DNA from: an uncultured Chlorobiales bacterium
GTDB lineage: Bacteria > Bacteroidota > Chlorobiia > Chlorobiales > Thermochlorobacteraceae
Length of the DNA stretch: 6,292 nucleotides
Direction: 5' to 3'
Assembly: GCA_937959145.1 (NCBI GenBank)
Contig: CALGMC010000239.1
Span: 1-6,292 of the forward strand
The position numbers and the translations under genes are program-made. Under the pieces are notes generated by a model, which was not told the DNA's origin, searched no databases, and worked only from the letters and a program-made list of their open reading frames with translations. This document shows positions 1-6,292 of this stretch, in pieces (within the stretch, counting starts at the first letter, position 1; every line of letters begins with the position of its first letter).

Positions 1-612
1 CTGACGGCGTTGGCGTTTGTGCCTGTGGCGGCGGCATTTGCGATTGCCGCACCGTATCGCGTGGCGCGACTTCTCACCTTCGTCGGTGAAGGCTCGGATA
101 AAGCAAGTTATCAAATTGAACAAGCCTTGATTGGGCTTGGCAACGGCGGCATTTTCGGACTCGGTCCTGGTGCAAGCAAACAGCGCGAACTCTTTCTGCC
201 CGCATCTTACAACGATTTCATTTTTGCTGTCTTGGGTGAAGAATATGGATTCATCGGCGCAACGCTCATCATTATGCTCTTCGTGGGTGTCATCATTTGC
301 GGCGTGCTGATTGCGCGAAATGCGATGGACGATTACGGCAAGTATCTCGCTTACGGCGTTACGGTTGCAATCGGCGTTTATGCCTTCGTCAATGCGGCGG
401 TGGCGTGCCACCTCGTGCCGACGACGGGATTGCCAATGCCCTTCGTCAGTTACGGCGGAAGTGCGGCACTCTTTAACGCCTTCGGTGTGGGCTTGCTTAT
501 TAGCATCTCGCGAGAAAAGAAACGGCAGGAAAAGAAAAAAGCCGCAAGCGCAGGAATGAACGTTGAAGACAGCGAAAGCAAAAGCAGTATGAAACAGGCA
601 ACCGATTCTTGA
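1..612 (+). CDS. ftsW: Cell division lipid II polymerase FtsW, C-terminal part (5' truncated by window)
   Basis: SEDS-family polytopic membrane protein that polymerises lipid II into septal glycan strands together with a class B PBP (known for the family). The frame is open from base 1, so only the last 203 residues are seen; the start lies upstream. Visible signatures, numbered in the fragment, are YQIEQALIGLGNGG at 37-50, FGLGPG at 52-57, then the PASYNDFIFAVLGEE loop at 67-81 and the family C-terminal signature TGLPMPFVSYGGSA at 142-155. Hydrophobic segments fall at about 1-17, 84-105, 116-137 and 155-169. They are followed by a cytoplasmic tail of about 33 residues that is first basic (REKKRQEKKK) and then Ser/Asp/Glu-rich. 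RodA is the alternative paralogue, but the position directly before murG in a dcw cluster favours FtsW. One oddity is Cys-His (136-137) before LVPTTG, where the family usually has small or hydrophobic residues. The TGA stop is 1 bp before murG. Confidence 0.95.
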   Translation: MTALAFVPVAAAFAIAAPYRVARLLTFVGEGSDKASYQIEQALIGLGNGGIFGLGPGASKQRELFLPASYNDFIFAVLGEEYGFIGATLIIMLFVGVIICGVLIARNAMDDYGKYLAYGVTVAIGVYAFVNAAVACHLVPTTGLPMPFVSYGGSAALFNAFGVGLLISISREKKRQEKKKAASAGMNVEDSESKSSMKQATDS

Positions 613-613
613 T

Positions 614-1723
614 GTGAAAGTTTTGCTGACAGGTGGCGGCACGGGCGGACATTTGTTTCCAGCAATCGCGATTGCCGAAGAAATTTTACGGCAAAAGCCC
701 GAAGCCAAAATCGCCTTTGCAGGCACAGAGCGCGGCATTGAAGCGACCGAAGTTCCAAAGCGAAATTTTACGCTTCACTTGATTTCAGCCGTCGCCTTTA
801 AGCGAGGCTATTCGTTAAAATCGCTCTTTGAAAATTTGAAGTTTCCGTTTCGCTTGATGCAAAGCATTGACGAAGCAAAAGAGTTGCTCGAGCAAGAAGA
901 GCCTGACGTGGTGATTGGAACAGGTGGGTTTGTGAGTTTTCCTGTCGTGTGGGCGGCGCAAGACTTCGGCATTCCGACCTTGATTCAAGAACAAAACGCA
1001 AAGCCGGGTTGGGCAACGCGATGGCTTGCGGCACGTGCCGATGAAGTGCATCTCACATTTGAAAGTTCGCGGCACTATTTCTCAAAGCGCGTGCCATGCG
1101 TCATGACAGGCAATCCAACTCGACGCTTTGAACTCGTCGCGCCCGAAGAGGCACGACGTTTTTTCAAGGTTAATCCAACGCGAAAAACCTTGCTTGTATT
1201 TGGTGGCAGTTTGGGTGCGCGAAGCCTGAACACAGCGATTGAAAAGCGACTCGATGATTTGCTCACGCGCGTCAATGTGATATGGCAAATTGGCAAAACC
1301 GATTACGAAGCCGTTGCAACGCGCGTTCAGCCAAAAGAAAATTTATGGTTCAGCGCGTTCATTGACCGAATGGACTTGGCATACTCGGCGGCGGATTTAG
1401 TGCTCTGCCGTGCGGGCGCATCAACGATTGCTGAGCTGACCAACATCGGCATGGCGTCGGTGCTTGTGCCGTATCCTTTCGCGGCGGATAATCATCAATA
1501 CTTCAACGCCAAAGCCTTGTCGGAAAAAGGCGCGGCAATCTTGATTCCGAATGATGAAATCAGTAGCGATGAATCTTACAAAAAAATTCTCTCGCTCCTT
1601 GAAGACGACGCAAAGCGAAAGGCAATGAAGCAAGTAGCAAAAACACTCGGCAAGCCAAACGCCGCCGAACAAATCGCGCAAAGTGCAATACGGCTTGCAA
1701 GTCAAAAAATGGTAGAGCAATGA
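614..1723 (+). CDS. murG: UDP-GlcNAc:undecaprenyl-PP-MurNAc-pentapeptide GlcNAc transferase MurG
   Basis: Peripheral membrane GT-B glycosyltransferase (GT28) that adds GlcNAc from UDP-GlcNAc to lipid I, giving lipid II on the cytoplasmic face. The protein has 369 residues, a normal length. The N-terminal acceptor domain starts with the Gly-rich loop LTGGGTGGH (5-13), followed by GTGGFVSFP (102-110), QEQNAKPG (125-132; the first position is often His) and TGNP (165-168). The C-terminal UDP-GlcNAc domain has VFGGSLGARS (195-204), QIGK (225-228), RAGASTIAEL (266-275, with Glu274 in the position of the donor-binding Glu) and PYPFAADNHQYFNA (286-299). The start is GTG at 614: it places the Gly loop at the usual distance from the N-terminus, and the ATG at 612 is followed at once by a stop. 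I see no Shine-Dalgarno, so translation probably depends on coupling to ftsW, 1 bp upstream. Its 3' end overlaps murC by ATGA. Confidence 0.98.
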   Translation: MKVLLTGGGTGGHLFPAIAIAEEILRQKPEAKIAFAGTERGIEATEVPKRNFTLHLISAVAFKRGYSLKSLFENLKFPFRLMQSIDEAKELLEQEEPDVVIGTGGFVSFPVVWAAQDFGIPTLIQEQNAKPGWATRWLAARADEVHLTFESSRHYFSKRVPCVMTGNPTRRFELVAPEEARRFFKVNPTRKTLLVFGGSLGARSLNTAIEKRLDDLLTRVNVIWQIGKTDYEAVATRVQPKENLWFSAFIDRMDLAYSAADLVLCRAGASTIAELTNIGMASVLVPYPFAADNHQYFNAKALSEKGAAILIPNDEISSDESYKKILSLLEDDAKRKAMKQVAKTLGKPNAAEQIAQSAIRLASQKMVEQ

Positions 1724-3141
1724 TGAAACGATTGAAACAAGGACTGCTCGGCAGAATCAGGCACATTCATCTTGTCGGTATTGGCGGCGCGGGCATGAGC
1801 GCGATTGCCGAAGTCTTGCTCAACAATGGCTTGAAAGTGAGCGGCTCGGATTTGAACGCCAGCGATGTAACCGACCGATTAAAAGAACGCGGCGCAGTGA
1901 TTACAATCGGACACGATGCGCAAAACATTGACGGCGCGGAAGTCGTCGCACATTCTTCGGCAGTGCGCGTTGATGAAAATCCTGAAACGCTTGAAGCGAT
2001 GAAATTAGGGTTGCCGGTTGTCAAGCGCGATGAACTCTTAGGCGAAATCATGCGACGCAAAGCAGGCATTTGTGTAGCAGGCACGCACGGAAAAACAACG
2101 ACGACCACGATGATTGCCACAATGCTTGCCGAAGCCAATCTCGAGCCGACGGCACTCATCGGTGGCGTGTCCGATTACTTTTTGAGCCTTGGTTCAGGTG
2201 GAAGCGCGCTCGTCGGCGATGGCGACTTGATGGTGATTGAAGCCGATGAATACGACCGAACCTTCTTGAAACTAACGCCAACGATTGCCGTGATGACCAC
2301 GCTCGAAGCCGAACACTTGGACATCTACAAGGATATTGACGATTTGAAGCAAGCGTTCACAGAATTTGGAAACAAAGTGCCGTTTTATGGCGCAGTCGTT
2401 CTTTGCAATGATGAAGAACATTTGCGTGCGATTCGTCCGAACTTAAAGCGCAAGACGATAACCTACGGACTCAATGCTGATGCGGAGTTTCAGGCGATTG
2501 ACATCGAGCAAGCGCAAACGTCGTTGAAGTTCAAGGTGATGCGGCGCGGTCAATCCGTTGGAATTGTCGGCATTGAAGCGGCGGGCGTTCACAACGTCAA
2601 GAACGCGCTTGCCGCAATCGCAGTCGGCTTTGAAATCGGATTGAGTTTTGAGGACATTCGGCGGGGATTGGCAAAGTTCAAAAGCGTGCGTCGGCGGTTT
2701 CAGGTGCGATTTGAACGCGGAGAACATGCGCCGATGGTCGTCGATGATTATGCGCATCACCCGACGGAAGTTCGCGCCACGCTTGAAGCGGCAAAGCACG
2801 GATTCAAGTCGCGAAAAGTGATAGCCGTTTTTCAGCCGCACCTTTACTCGCGCACGCGAGATTTTGCGTCAGACTTTGCATCGGCGTTAAGCCTTGCGGA
2901 TAAGGTTATCATCACGGAAGTATATCCGTCGCGCGAAAAAGCCGAAGATTTCAAGGGTGTATCAAGTTGTTTAATTGCAGATAAAATGTCAAACGCAATG
3001 GTCGTAGAAAAATCAAACTTGCTCACGGTGCTGAATAGCGAAGTCAAAAGCAACGAACTTGTGGTGATGATGGGTGCAGGCGACATCACGAAGTGGGCGG
3101 AAAAATTTGCAGAAGGATTGGAGAAAAAATATGGCAGTTAA
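1720..3141 (+). CDS. murC: UDP-N-acetylmuramate--L-alanine ligase MurC
   Basis: Cytoplasmic ATP-dependent Mur ligase that adds L-Ala to UDP-MurNAc, the first step of stem-peptide synthesis. The protein has 473 residues, typical for MurC. The N-terminal UDP-binding domain carries GIGGAGMSAIAE (20-31) and SGSD (41-44). The central ATPase domain has the P-loop GTHGKTTTTT (121-130), EADEYDRTF (174-182, metal-binding Glu region) and LEAEHLDIY (195-203; E. coli has Asp where Glu198 sits, a conservative change). The C-terminal domain begins near 322 with SVRRRFQ and contains VDDYAHHPTEV (341-351), AVFQPHLYSRT (369-379) and MGAGDI (451-456). These motifs identify MurC rather than MurD, MurE or MurF. 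The start is the ATG at 1720 that forms the ATGA overlap with murG; a second ATG follows at 1723 and could also be used. No strong Shine-Dalgarno is seen, so translation is probably coupled to murG. Confidence 0.98.
   Translation: MMKRLKQGLLGRIRHIHLVGIGGAGMSAIAEVLLNNGLKVSGSDLNASDVTDRLKERGAVITIGHDAQNIDGAEVVAHSSAVRVDENPETLEAMKLGLPVVKRDELLGEIMRRKAGICVAGTHGKTTTTTMIATMLAEANLEPTALIGGVSDYFLSLGSGGSALVGDGDLMVIEADEYDRTFLKLTPTIAVMTTLEAEHLDIYKDIDDLKQAFTEFGNKVPFYGAVVLCNDEEHLRAIRPNLKRKTITYGLNADAEFQAIDIEQAQTSLKFKVMRRGQSVGIVGIEAAGVHNVKNALAAIAVGFEIGLSFEDIRRGLAKFKSVRRRFQVRFERGEHAPMVVDDYAHHPTEVRATLEAAKHGFKSRKVIAVFQPHLYSRTRDFASDFASALSLADKVIITEVYPSREKAEDFKGVSSCLIADKMSNAMVVEKSNLLTVLNSEVKSNELVVMMGAGDITKWAEKFAEGLEKKYGS
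3120..3123 (+). promoter_or_regulatory. Ribosome binding site of the aspartic protease gene
   Basis: GGAG lies 7 bases before the ATG at 3131, inside the last codons of murC. It decides the start of the protease gene: a longer reading from GTG at 3074 has no such signal. Confidence 0.7.
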
Positions 3142-3562
3142 GTTTCAATTAGCGTCGGTGCACTTGCCGCTCATTCTGGTCAAGGTTGCTGTATCAGGCA
3201 AGAAAACAAAGCGCATCATTTCAGCAATACTCGACACGGGCGCAACAGGGTGTGTGATTGCACAAAGTTTGGCAACGGATTTAGACCTGCCGCACCTTGA
3301 TGTGCCGAAGAAAGAAAAATCGGCGCACGGCATCGGCGGAGAAATAAAGGTCGAGTTCGTCAAAGTATGCGCAGTTTCGCTCGACGGAATTACGATGAAA
3401 AATGTCAAAACCGCCGTCATGGATTTAAGCGTGATTGAGCAACAATTCAAAGCCACAGGGGTTACGGCGAAGAAAAAAGTGGATATGATTTTAGGATACC
3501 CATTCTTCAAGGGGCGAAAACTAACGATTGACTATAAGCGCAAAACATTAAGCATTCAGTAA
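3131..3562 (+). CDS. Retropepsin-like (clan AA) aspartic protease, small, single-domain
   Basis: Putative aspartyl protease of 143 residues; the substrate and cellular role are unknown. The first strands (about 10-32) lead into the catalytic motif AILDTGATGCVI (32-43), with Asp35 the predicted catalytic residue. A flap-like HGIGGE lies at 66-71. The second hydrophobic-hydrophobic-Gly element MILGYPFF is at 119-126, and the end LTIDYKRKTLSIQ (131-143) is the usual closing hairpin of retroviral-type proteases. With a single DTG per chain, it should need to dimerise (family knowledge). No signal peptide, transmembrane helix or metal site is seen, so it is predicted to be cytoplasmic. The ATG at 3131 was chosen because GGAG precedes it by 7 bases; the gene overlaps the end of murC by 11 bp and stops 3 bp before murB. 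Codon use looks like that of its neighbours by eye. The fold assignment is fairly secure, but proteolytic activity is not demonstrated; it could be a non-enzymatic member. Confidence 0.82.
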   Translation: MAVKFQLASVHLPLILVKVAVSGKKTKRIISAILDTGATGCVIAQSLATDLDLPHLDVPKKEKSAHGIGGEIKVEFVKVCAVSLDGITMKNVKTAVMDLSVIEQQFKATGVTAKKKVDMILGYPFFKGRKLTIDYKRKTLSIQ

Positions 3563-3565
3563 GCA

Positions 3566-4501
3566 ATGTTGAACTTGGAAGAACTCCGTCAAGCCGTTAG
3601 AGGTGAGGTTCAGTTGAACTACAATCTTGCGAAGTTTTCAAGTTTTCGTATCGGCGGCAATGCAGATGTATTTGTGTCGCCAAAAGATAAAGCCGATGTG
3701 CTAAGTGCCGTGAAGTTCTTTGAAAAAGTGAAACTGCCCTATCTCGTTTTAGGGCGCGGAAGCAACGTGCTCATCAGCGACAAAGGGATATGCGGCGCGG
3801 TAATTTCGCTTCGCGAAAATCTCGAACAAGTTGAAGTCAAAGAAGAGGACGGAGGTGCCCTTGTTTATGTGGAAGCGGGAGCAGATTTGCCCGCGCTCGC
3901 CGCCAATATGCTCAAAAAAGGATATGGCGGATTGGAAAACTTATCGGGCATTCCGGGAAGTGTTGGCGGCGCGATTCTCATGAACGCAGGGGCTTACGGC
4001 AAAGAGATTTTTGAAGTCATTGAGAGCGTTGAGGTGATTCGGTGTGGTGAAATCAAAACCTTGAAACGTGAGGAAGTGGCGTATCGCTATCGTGGGACAG
4101 ATTTGGAGAACGACGTCATTCTCTCTTGCACACTTCGGCTCAAAAAACTTTCTGCCGAAGAGCAAAAAGTGGCGATGGAAAACCGAAAGATGTGGATGGA
4201 AAAACGGCGAAACTCACAGCCGCTCACTTTGCCGAACGCGGGAAGCATCTTCAAAAATCCGCCGCCCGATGAAAACGGCAATCCGCGATTTACAGGCGCG
4301 CTGATTGAAGCATGCGGCTTGAAAGGTAAGCGAATTGGCGACGCACAAATTTCTGAGAAGCACGCAAACTTTATCGTCAATCTTGGAAATGCAAAAGCAA
4401 GTGATGTTCTGGCACTGATTGAACTGACAAGAGCCGAAGTGAAAAGAAAATTCGGCGTCAATCTGGAACTTGAAATTAAACTGCTTGGAAAATTTGACTA
4501 A
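3566..4501 (+). CDS. murB: UDP-N-acetylenolpyruvoylglucosamine reductase MurB (type II)
   Basis: Cytoplasmic FAD enzyme that uses NADPH to reduce UDP-GlcNAc-enolpyruvate to UDP-MurNAc, the substrate of MurC. The protein has 311 residues. FAD-binding motifs are SSFRIGGNAD (25-34), VLGRGSNVLI (61-70) and LSGIPGSVGGAILMNAGAYG (126-145). Catalytic elements are YRGT (175-178, with Arg176 in the position of the active-site Arg), NAGSIFKNP (224-232, with Ser227 as the predicted proton donor) and SEKHANFIVN (263-272, with Glu264 as the probable acid). The Arg-to-Ser spacing is 51 residues, against about 70 in E. coli (R159 to S229), which fits the shorter type II enzymes. A small proline-rich loop (232-241) follows the Ser motif. 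The start is the first ATG after the protease stop; an in-frame TAA at 3560 rules out anything further upstream. No Shine-Dalgarno is evident, so translation is likely coupled to the protease gene. Confidence 0.97.
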   Translation: MLNLEELRQAVRGEVQLNYNLAKFSSFRIGGNADVFVSPKDKADVLSAVKFFEKVKLPYLVLGRGSNVLISDKGICGAVISLRENLEQVEVKEEDGGALVYVEAGADLPALAANMLKKGYGGLENLSGIPGSVGGAILMNAGAYGKEIFEVIESVEVIRCGEIKTLKREEVAYRYRGTDLENDVILSCTLRLKKLSAEEQKVAMENRKMWMEKRRNSQPLTLPNAGSIFKNPPPDENGNPRFTGALIEACGLKGKRIGDAQISEKHANFIVNLGNAKASDVLALIELTRAEVKRKFGVNLELEIKLLGKFD

Positions 4502-4519
4502 ACGCAACGCACAACGCAC
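4501..4519 (+). repeat. Short tandem repeat filling the murB-ftsQ gap
   Basis: AACGCAC occurs twice in tandem (4506-4512 and 4513-4519), preceded by a partial copy AACGC at 4501-4505. The repeat occupies nearly the whole 19-bp spacer and ends one base before the ftsQ ATG. The function is unknown and it may be chance or replication slippage. Confidence 0.5.
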
Positions 4520-4520
4520 G

Positions 4521-5468
4521 ATGCCAAACTACATCGAGTATAACGACGGAGACGAGCCGAAGCACGAAGAAGTTAAAAGCGACGGCAGTTACGCTGAACC
4601 GATTGAACCCAAAGCCGAAATGCTCAACGGCGAAGAGCCGACCAGGCTTGATGAAGAAGCACAAACAAAGGAAGTGTTCGTGCGCAATAAAAGCGGATTC
4701 AAGCCGCCGAAGATGGTGGTGTTTGTGGTGGCGGTTGTTGGGTTAATTGCAGTATTTGTTCTTTCAAAATTTTGGATGCGCGAATCCGAACTGACGCGCT
4801 TCATCGTGCAAGGCAACCGCATCAGCAAAACGGAAGAGATAGAACGCGCCTTAAATCGGTTCGTCGGAATGAAGATGAATGAGGTGAGTTTATCCAACAT
4901 CGTCGATACGCTGCAATCAATGCCATACATTCGCAAAGTGATTGCAACAAAAGAACTGCCCGACGCCGTGCGCTTGCGTGTGCAGGAACGGCGACCGATT
5001 GCGATTGCGACGGTCGGCAAAACATTGAGGCTAATTGATGAAGCAGGCTTCGTGATGAGCAAGAGCGAATCCGTGTTGGAATCCACACGCTTGCCGCTCT
5101 TGACAGGGTTCACCAAAATGGTGCGCGATAGCATGAACACGATAAGCAAACTTGATAGTGCAGAAACCGCAAGCGCACTCAGTTTTTGCAAAGCCTTGAT
5201 GGAGACGAAATACGCCAAGATGCTGGTGAGCGAAGTGCGCATTGCTTCCGATAAGCAACTTCATGTCTTCACGGCAGAAAGCGAGGCAACGGTCATTTTC
5301 GGAAACGACGACCACGAACAACGGCTGAACAATTTTGAAATTTTCTGGAAGCAGGTCGTTGTCAAAAAAGGCTTGAAGCCATTCGAATATGTTGATGTCC
5401 GTTTTGACGGAAAAATTTTCGCAAAAGAACATGAGACAATAAACCCAAAACGAAAATCTCAAAACTGA
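4521..5468 (+). CDS. ftsQ: Cell division protein FtsQ (POTRA-domain divisome scaffold)
   Basis: Bitopic inner-membrane protein that links early and late divisome proteins (with FtsL and FtsB in known systems). The protein has 315 residues. The cytoplasmic N-terminus of about 64 residues is strongly acidic (15 Asp/Glu in the first 50) and turns basic just before the membrane (RNKSGFKPPK, 55-64). A single hydrophobic helix (65-82) follows. The POTRA-like domain spans about 90-157, from LTRFIVQGNRIS through LQSMPYIRKVIATKELPD to LRVQERRPIA. The FtsQ beta domain follows at about 160-300, with LRLIDEAGFVM (169-179), LPLLTGF (191-197) and the family-like closing strand YVDVRFDGKIFAK (290-302). The ATG at 4521 is preferred over a TTG at 4470, which would overlap murB by 32 bp. 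Neither has a clear Shine-Dalgarno, so the exact start is less certain than the identity. Sequence conservation in FtsQ is low; the topology plus the position before ftsA supports the call. Confidence 0.92.
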   Translation: MPNYIEYNDGDEPKHEEVKSDGSYAEPIEPKAEMLNGEEPTRLDEEAQTKEVFVRNKSGFKPPKMVVFVVAVVGLIAVFVLSKFWMRESELTRFIVQGNRISKTEEIERALNRFVGMKMNEVSLSNIVDTLQSMPYIRKVIATKELPDAVRLRVQERRPIAIATVGKTLRLIDEAGFVMSKSESVLESTRLPLLTGFTKMVRDSMNTISKLDSAETASALSFCKALMETKYAKMLVSEVRIASDKQLHVFTAESEATVIFGNDDHEQRLNNFEIFWKQVVVKKGLKPFEYVDVRFDGKIFAKEHETINPKRKSQN

Positions 5469-5472
5469 AAAC

Positions 5473-5478
5473 GAGGTG
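5473..5478 (+). promoter_or_regulatory. Ribosome binding site of ftsA
   Basis: GAGGTG lies 5 bases before the ATG at 5484, in the 15-bp ftsQ-ftsA spacer. It is the strongest Shine-Dalgarno match in the window and fixes the ftsA start. It fits the general need for independent and robust translation of FtsA. Confidence 0.75.
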
Positions 5479-5483
5479 CACAG

Positions 5484-6292
5484 ATGACGAATGGAAAAAC
5501 GAAAGAACAATTTGTGGTTGGGCTGGATATTGGCACGACCAAAGTTTGCTGTGTTGTCGCCAAAAAAGATGAGTTTGGAAAAATTCATGTCTTAGGCGTT
5601 GGGAAATCGAAGTCGGAAGGATTGCAGCGTGCAACGGTGGTCAATATCAATCGCACGGTCGATGCGATTCGAGAAGCGGTGAACGAAGCCTCGCACACAT
5701 CGAGCATTAAAATCAAAGGCGTGAATGTGGGCATTTCAGGCGAGCATGTGCAGTGCATTAAGTCGAGCGCAGAAATTACGATTAACCCGACGCAAATCGT
5801 CAATCACAACGATGTAATGCGCTTGGTCGAGAAGGCGAAGAAAAGTTTAGAGCATTTGAACATGGAGCGGCGTGTTATTCACTCCATTCCACAAGAGTTC
5901 ATCGTCGACGACCAAGAGGGCGTTTTAGACCCGATTGGCATGGCTGGTCAATCCATGCGCGGAAGTGTCTATGTGGTGATGGGCATGATTAGCAAAATCC
6001 GAAACATTGAGCAGTGCATTGAAAAGGCAGGGCTTTCGGTGAATGGCATGACGTTTGAGCCTGTGGCGTCAGGGCTGGCGGTCATTAAAGGACGCGAGCA
6101 AAAGAGCGGCGTCGTGGTGATTGACATTGGCGGCGGCACAACCGACATTGCGATTTATCGGCGTGGCGCGATTCGCTATTCCGAAGTGGTCAAAATTGCC
6201 GGCTGTGATGTAACAAACGATGTCGCAATTGGATTGCACACGCTGGAAGACGTTGCCGAAGAGTTGAAGGTCAAGCATGGATGCGCTTACTT
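5484..6292 (+). CDS. ftsA: Cell division protein FtsA, N-terminal part (3' truncated by window)
   Basis: Actin-like ATPase that anchors FtsZ filaments to the inner membrane and recruits later divisome proteins. The window holds 269 complete codons of a protein usually around 400 residues or more, so the C-terminal membrane-targeting helix is not seen. The phosphate-1 motif is VVGLDIGTTKV (11-21). The FtsA-specific 1C (SHS2) domain covers roughly 87-167, bracketed by VNVGISGEHVQ (80-90) and DPIGMAGQSMRG (149-160). The phosphate-2 motif is VIDIGGGTTDIAIY (212-225), followed by IAGCDVTNDVAIGL (238-251). The start is the ATG at 5484, placed by GAGGTG 5 bases upstream; it puts the first phosphate loop at the normal distance from the N-terminus. 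The presence of the 1C domain and the position after ftsQ separate it from MreB, DnaK and PilM relatives. ftsZ would be expected next, outside the window. Confidence 0.97.
   Translation, partial: MTNGKTKEQFVVGLDIGTTKVCCVVAKKDEFGKIHVLGVGKSKSEGLQRATVVNINRTVDAIREAVNEASHTSSIKIKGVNVGISGEHVQCIKSSAEITINPTQIVNHNDVMRLVEKAKKSLEHLNMERRVIHSIPQEFIVDDQEGVLDPIGMAGQSMRGSVYVVMGMISKIRNIEQCIEKAGLSVNGMTFEPVASGLAVIKGREQKSGVVVIDIGGGTTDIAIYRRGAIRYSEVVKIAGCDVTNDVAIGLHTLEDVAEELKVKHGCAY

Noticed and set aside
1767..2159. Minus-strand open frame opposite murC (130 codons)
   Set aside because: Its Ser/Pro/Val-rich low-complexity sequence is the complement of conserved MurC motifs, including the P-loop; there is no independent evidence of coding.
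3074..3130. Upstream GTG start that would lengthen the protease by 19 residues
   Set aside because: The extra residues come from the murC 3' end read out of frame, are a basic stretch unlike the fold's first strand, and have no ribosome site; GGAG at 3120-3123 points to the ATG at 3131.
4470..4520. TTG start that would add 17 residues to FtsQ
   Set aside because: It would overlap murB by 32 bp with a rare start codon and no Shine-Dalgarno, and the added residues carry no recognisable feature. The ATG at 4521 is simpler, although not proven.
4589..5242. Long open frame on the minus strand opposite ftsQ (217 codons)
   Set aside because: The translation is a Ser/Thr/Leu-rich mirror of the ftsQ codons with no motif and no ribosome site; the + strand gene is clearly real. 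Taken as a shadow.
5031..5588. Minus-strand open frame spanning the ftsQ-ftsA junction (185 codons)
   Set aside because: It lies opposite two well-supported genes, has Phe/His/Cys-rich composition typical of antisense translation, and shows no domain.
1..6292. Mobile element, CRISPR array, tRNA/rRNA, terminator or internal promoter
   Set aside because: No transposase, integrase, spaced repeats, RNA gene or hairpin followed by a T-run was seen. Gene spacing of 19 bp or less leaves no room for an intergenic promoter or terminator; promoters inside genes cannot be judged by eye.

Overview
The window is an unbroken stretch of the division and cell wall (dcw) cluster, with every gene on the + strand. 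The order is ftsW (3' end only), murG, murC, a small retropepsin-like aspartic protease gene, murB, ftsQ and ftsA (5' part only). Gene junctions are very tight: 1 bp between ftsW and murG, a 4-bp ATGA overlap for murG/murC, an 11-bp overlap for murC/protease, 3 bp for protease/murB, 19 bp for murB/ftsQ and 15 bp for ftsQ/ftsA. There is no room for an internal terminator and no stretch over 300 bases without a gene. I see no RNA genes, mobile elements, CRISPR arrays or attachment sites.

The organism is a Gram-negative-type bacterium with a conventional peptidoglycan pathway and an FtsA/FtsQ/FtsW divisome. The moderate GC content, the murG-murC-murB-ftsQ-ftsA order, the type II MurB and the style of the MurC motifs suggest the Bacteroidota/Chlorobiota side of the tree, possibly a Chloroherpeton-like or other green-sulfur-bacteria relative. 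This is an inference from sequence feel, not from a search, and confidence is low.

Functionally, MurB and MurC act in the cytoplasm on UDP-linked precursors: MurB makes UDP-MurNAc and MurC adds L-Ala. MurG completes lipid II at the inner face of the membrane. FtsW polymerises lipid II at the septum. FtsQ is the bitopic scaffold of the divisome, and FtsA tethers FtsZ to the membrane. One operon therefore supplies precursor synthesis and the septal machine together.

The one unexpected member is the 143-codon clan AA (retropepsin-like) aspartic protease gene between murC and murB. It has intact DTGA and ILG motifs, the cleanest Shine-Dalgarno of the internal genes apart from ftsA, and is physically locked to both neighbours. 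It is the best candidate here for something not yet described.
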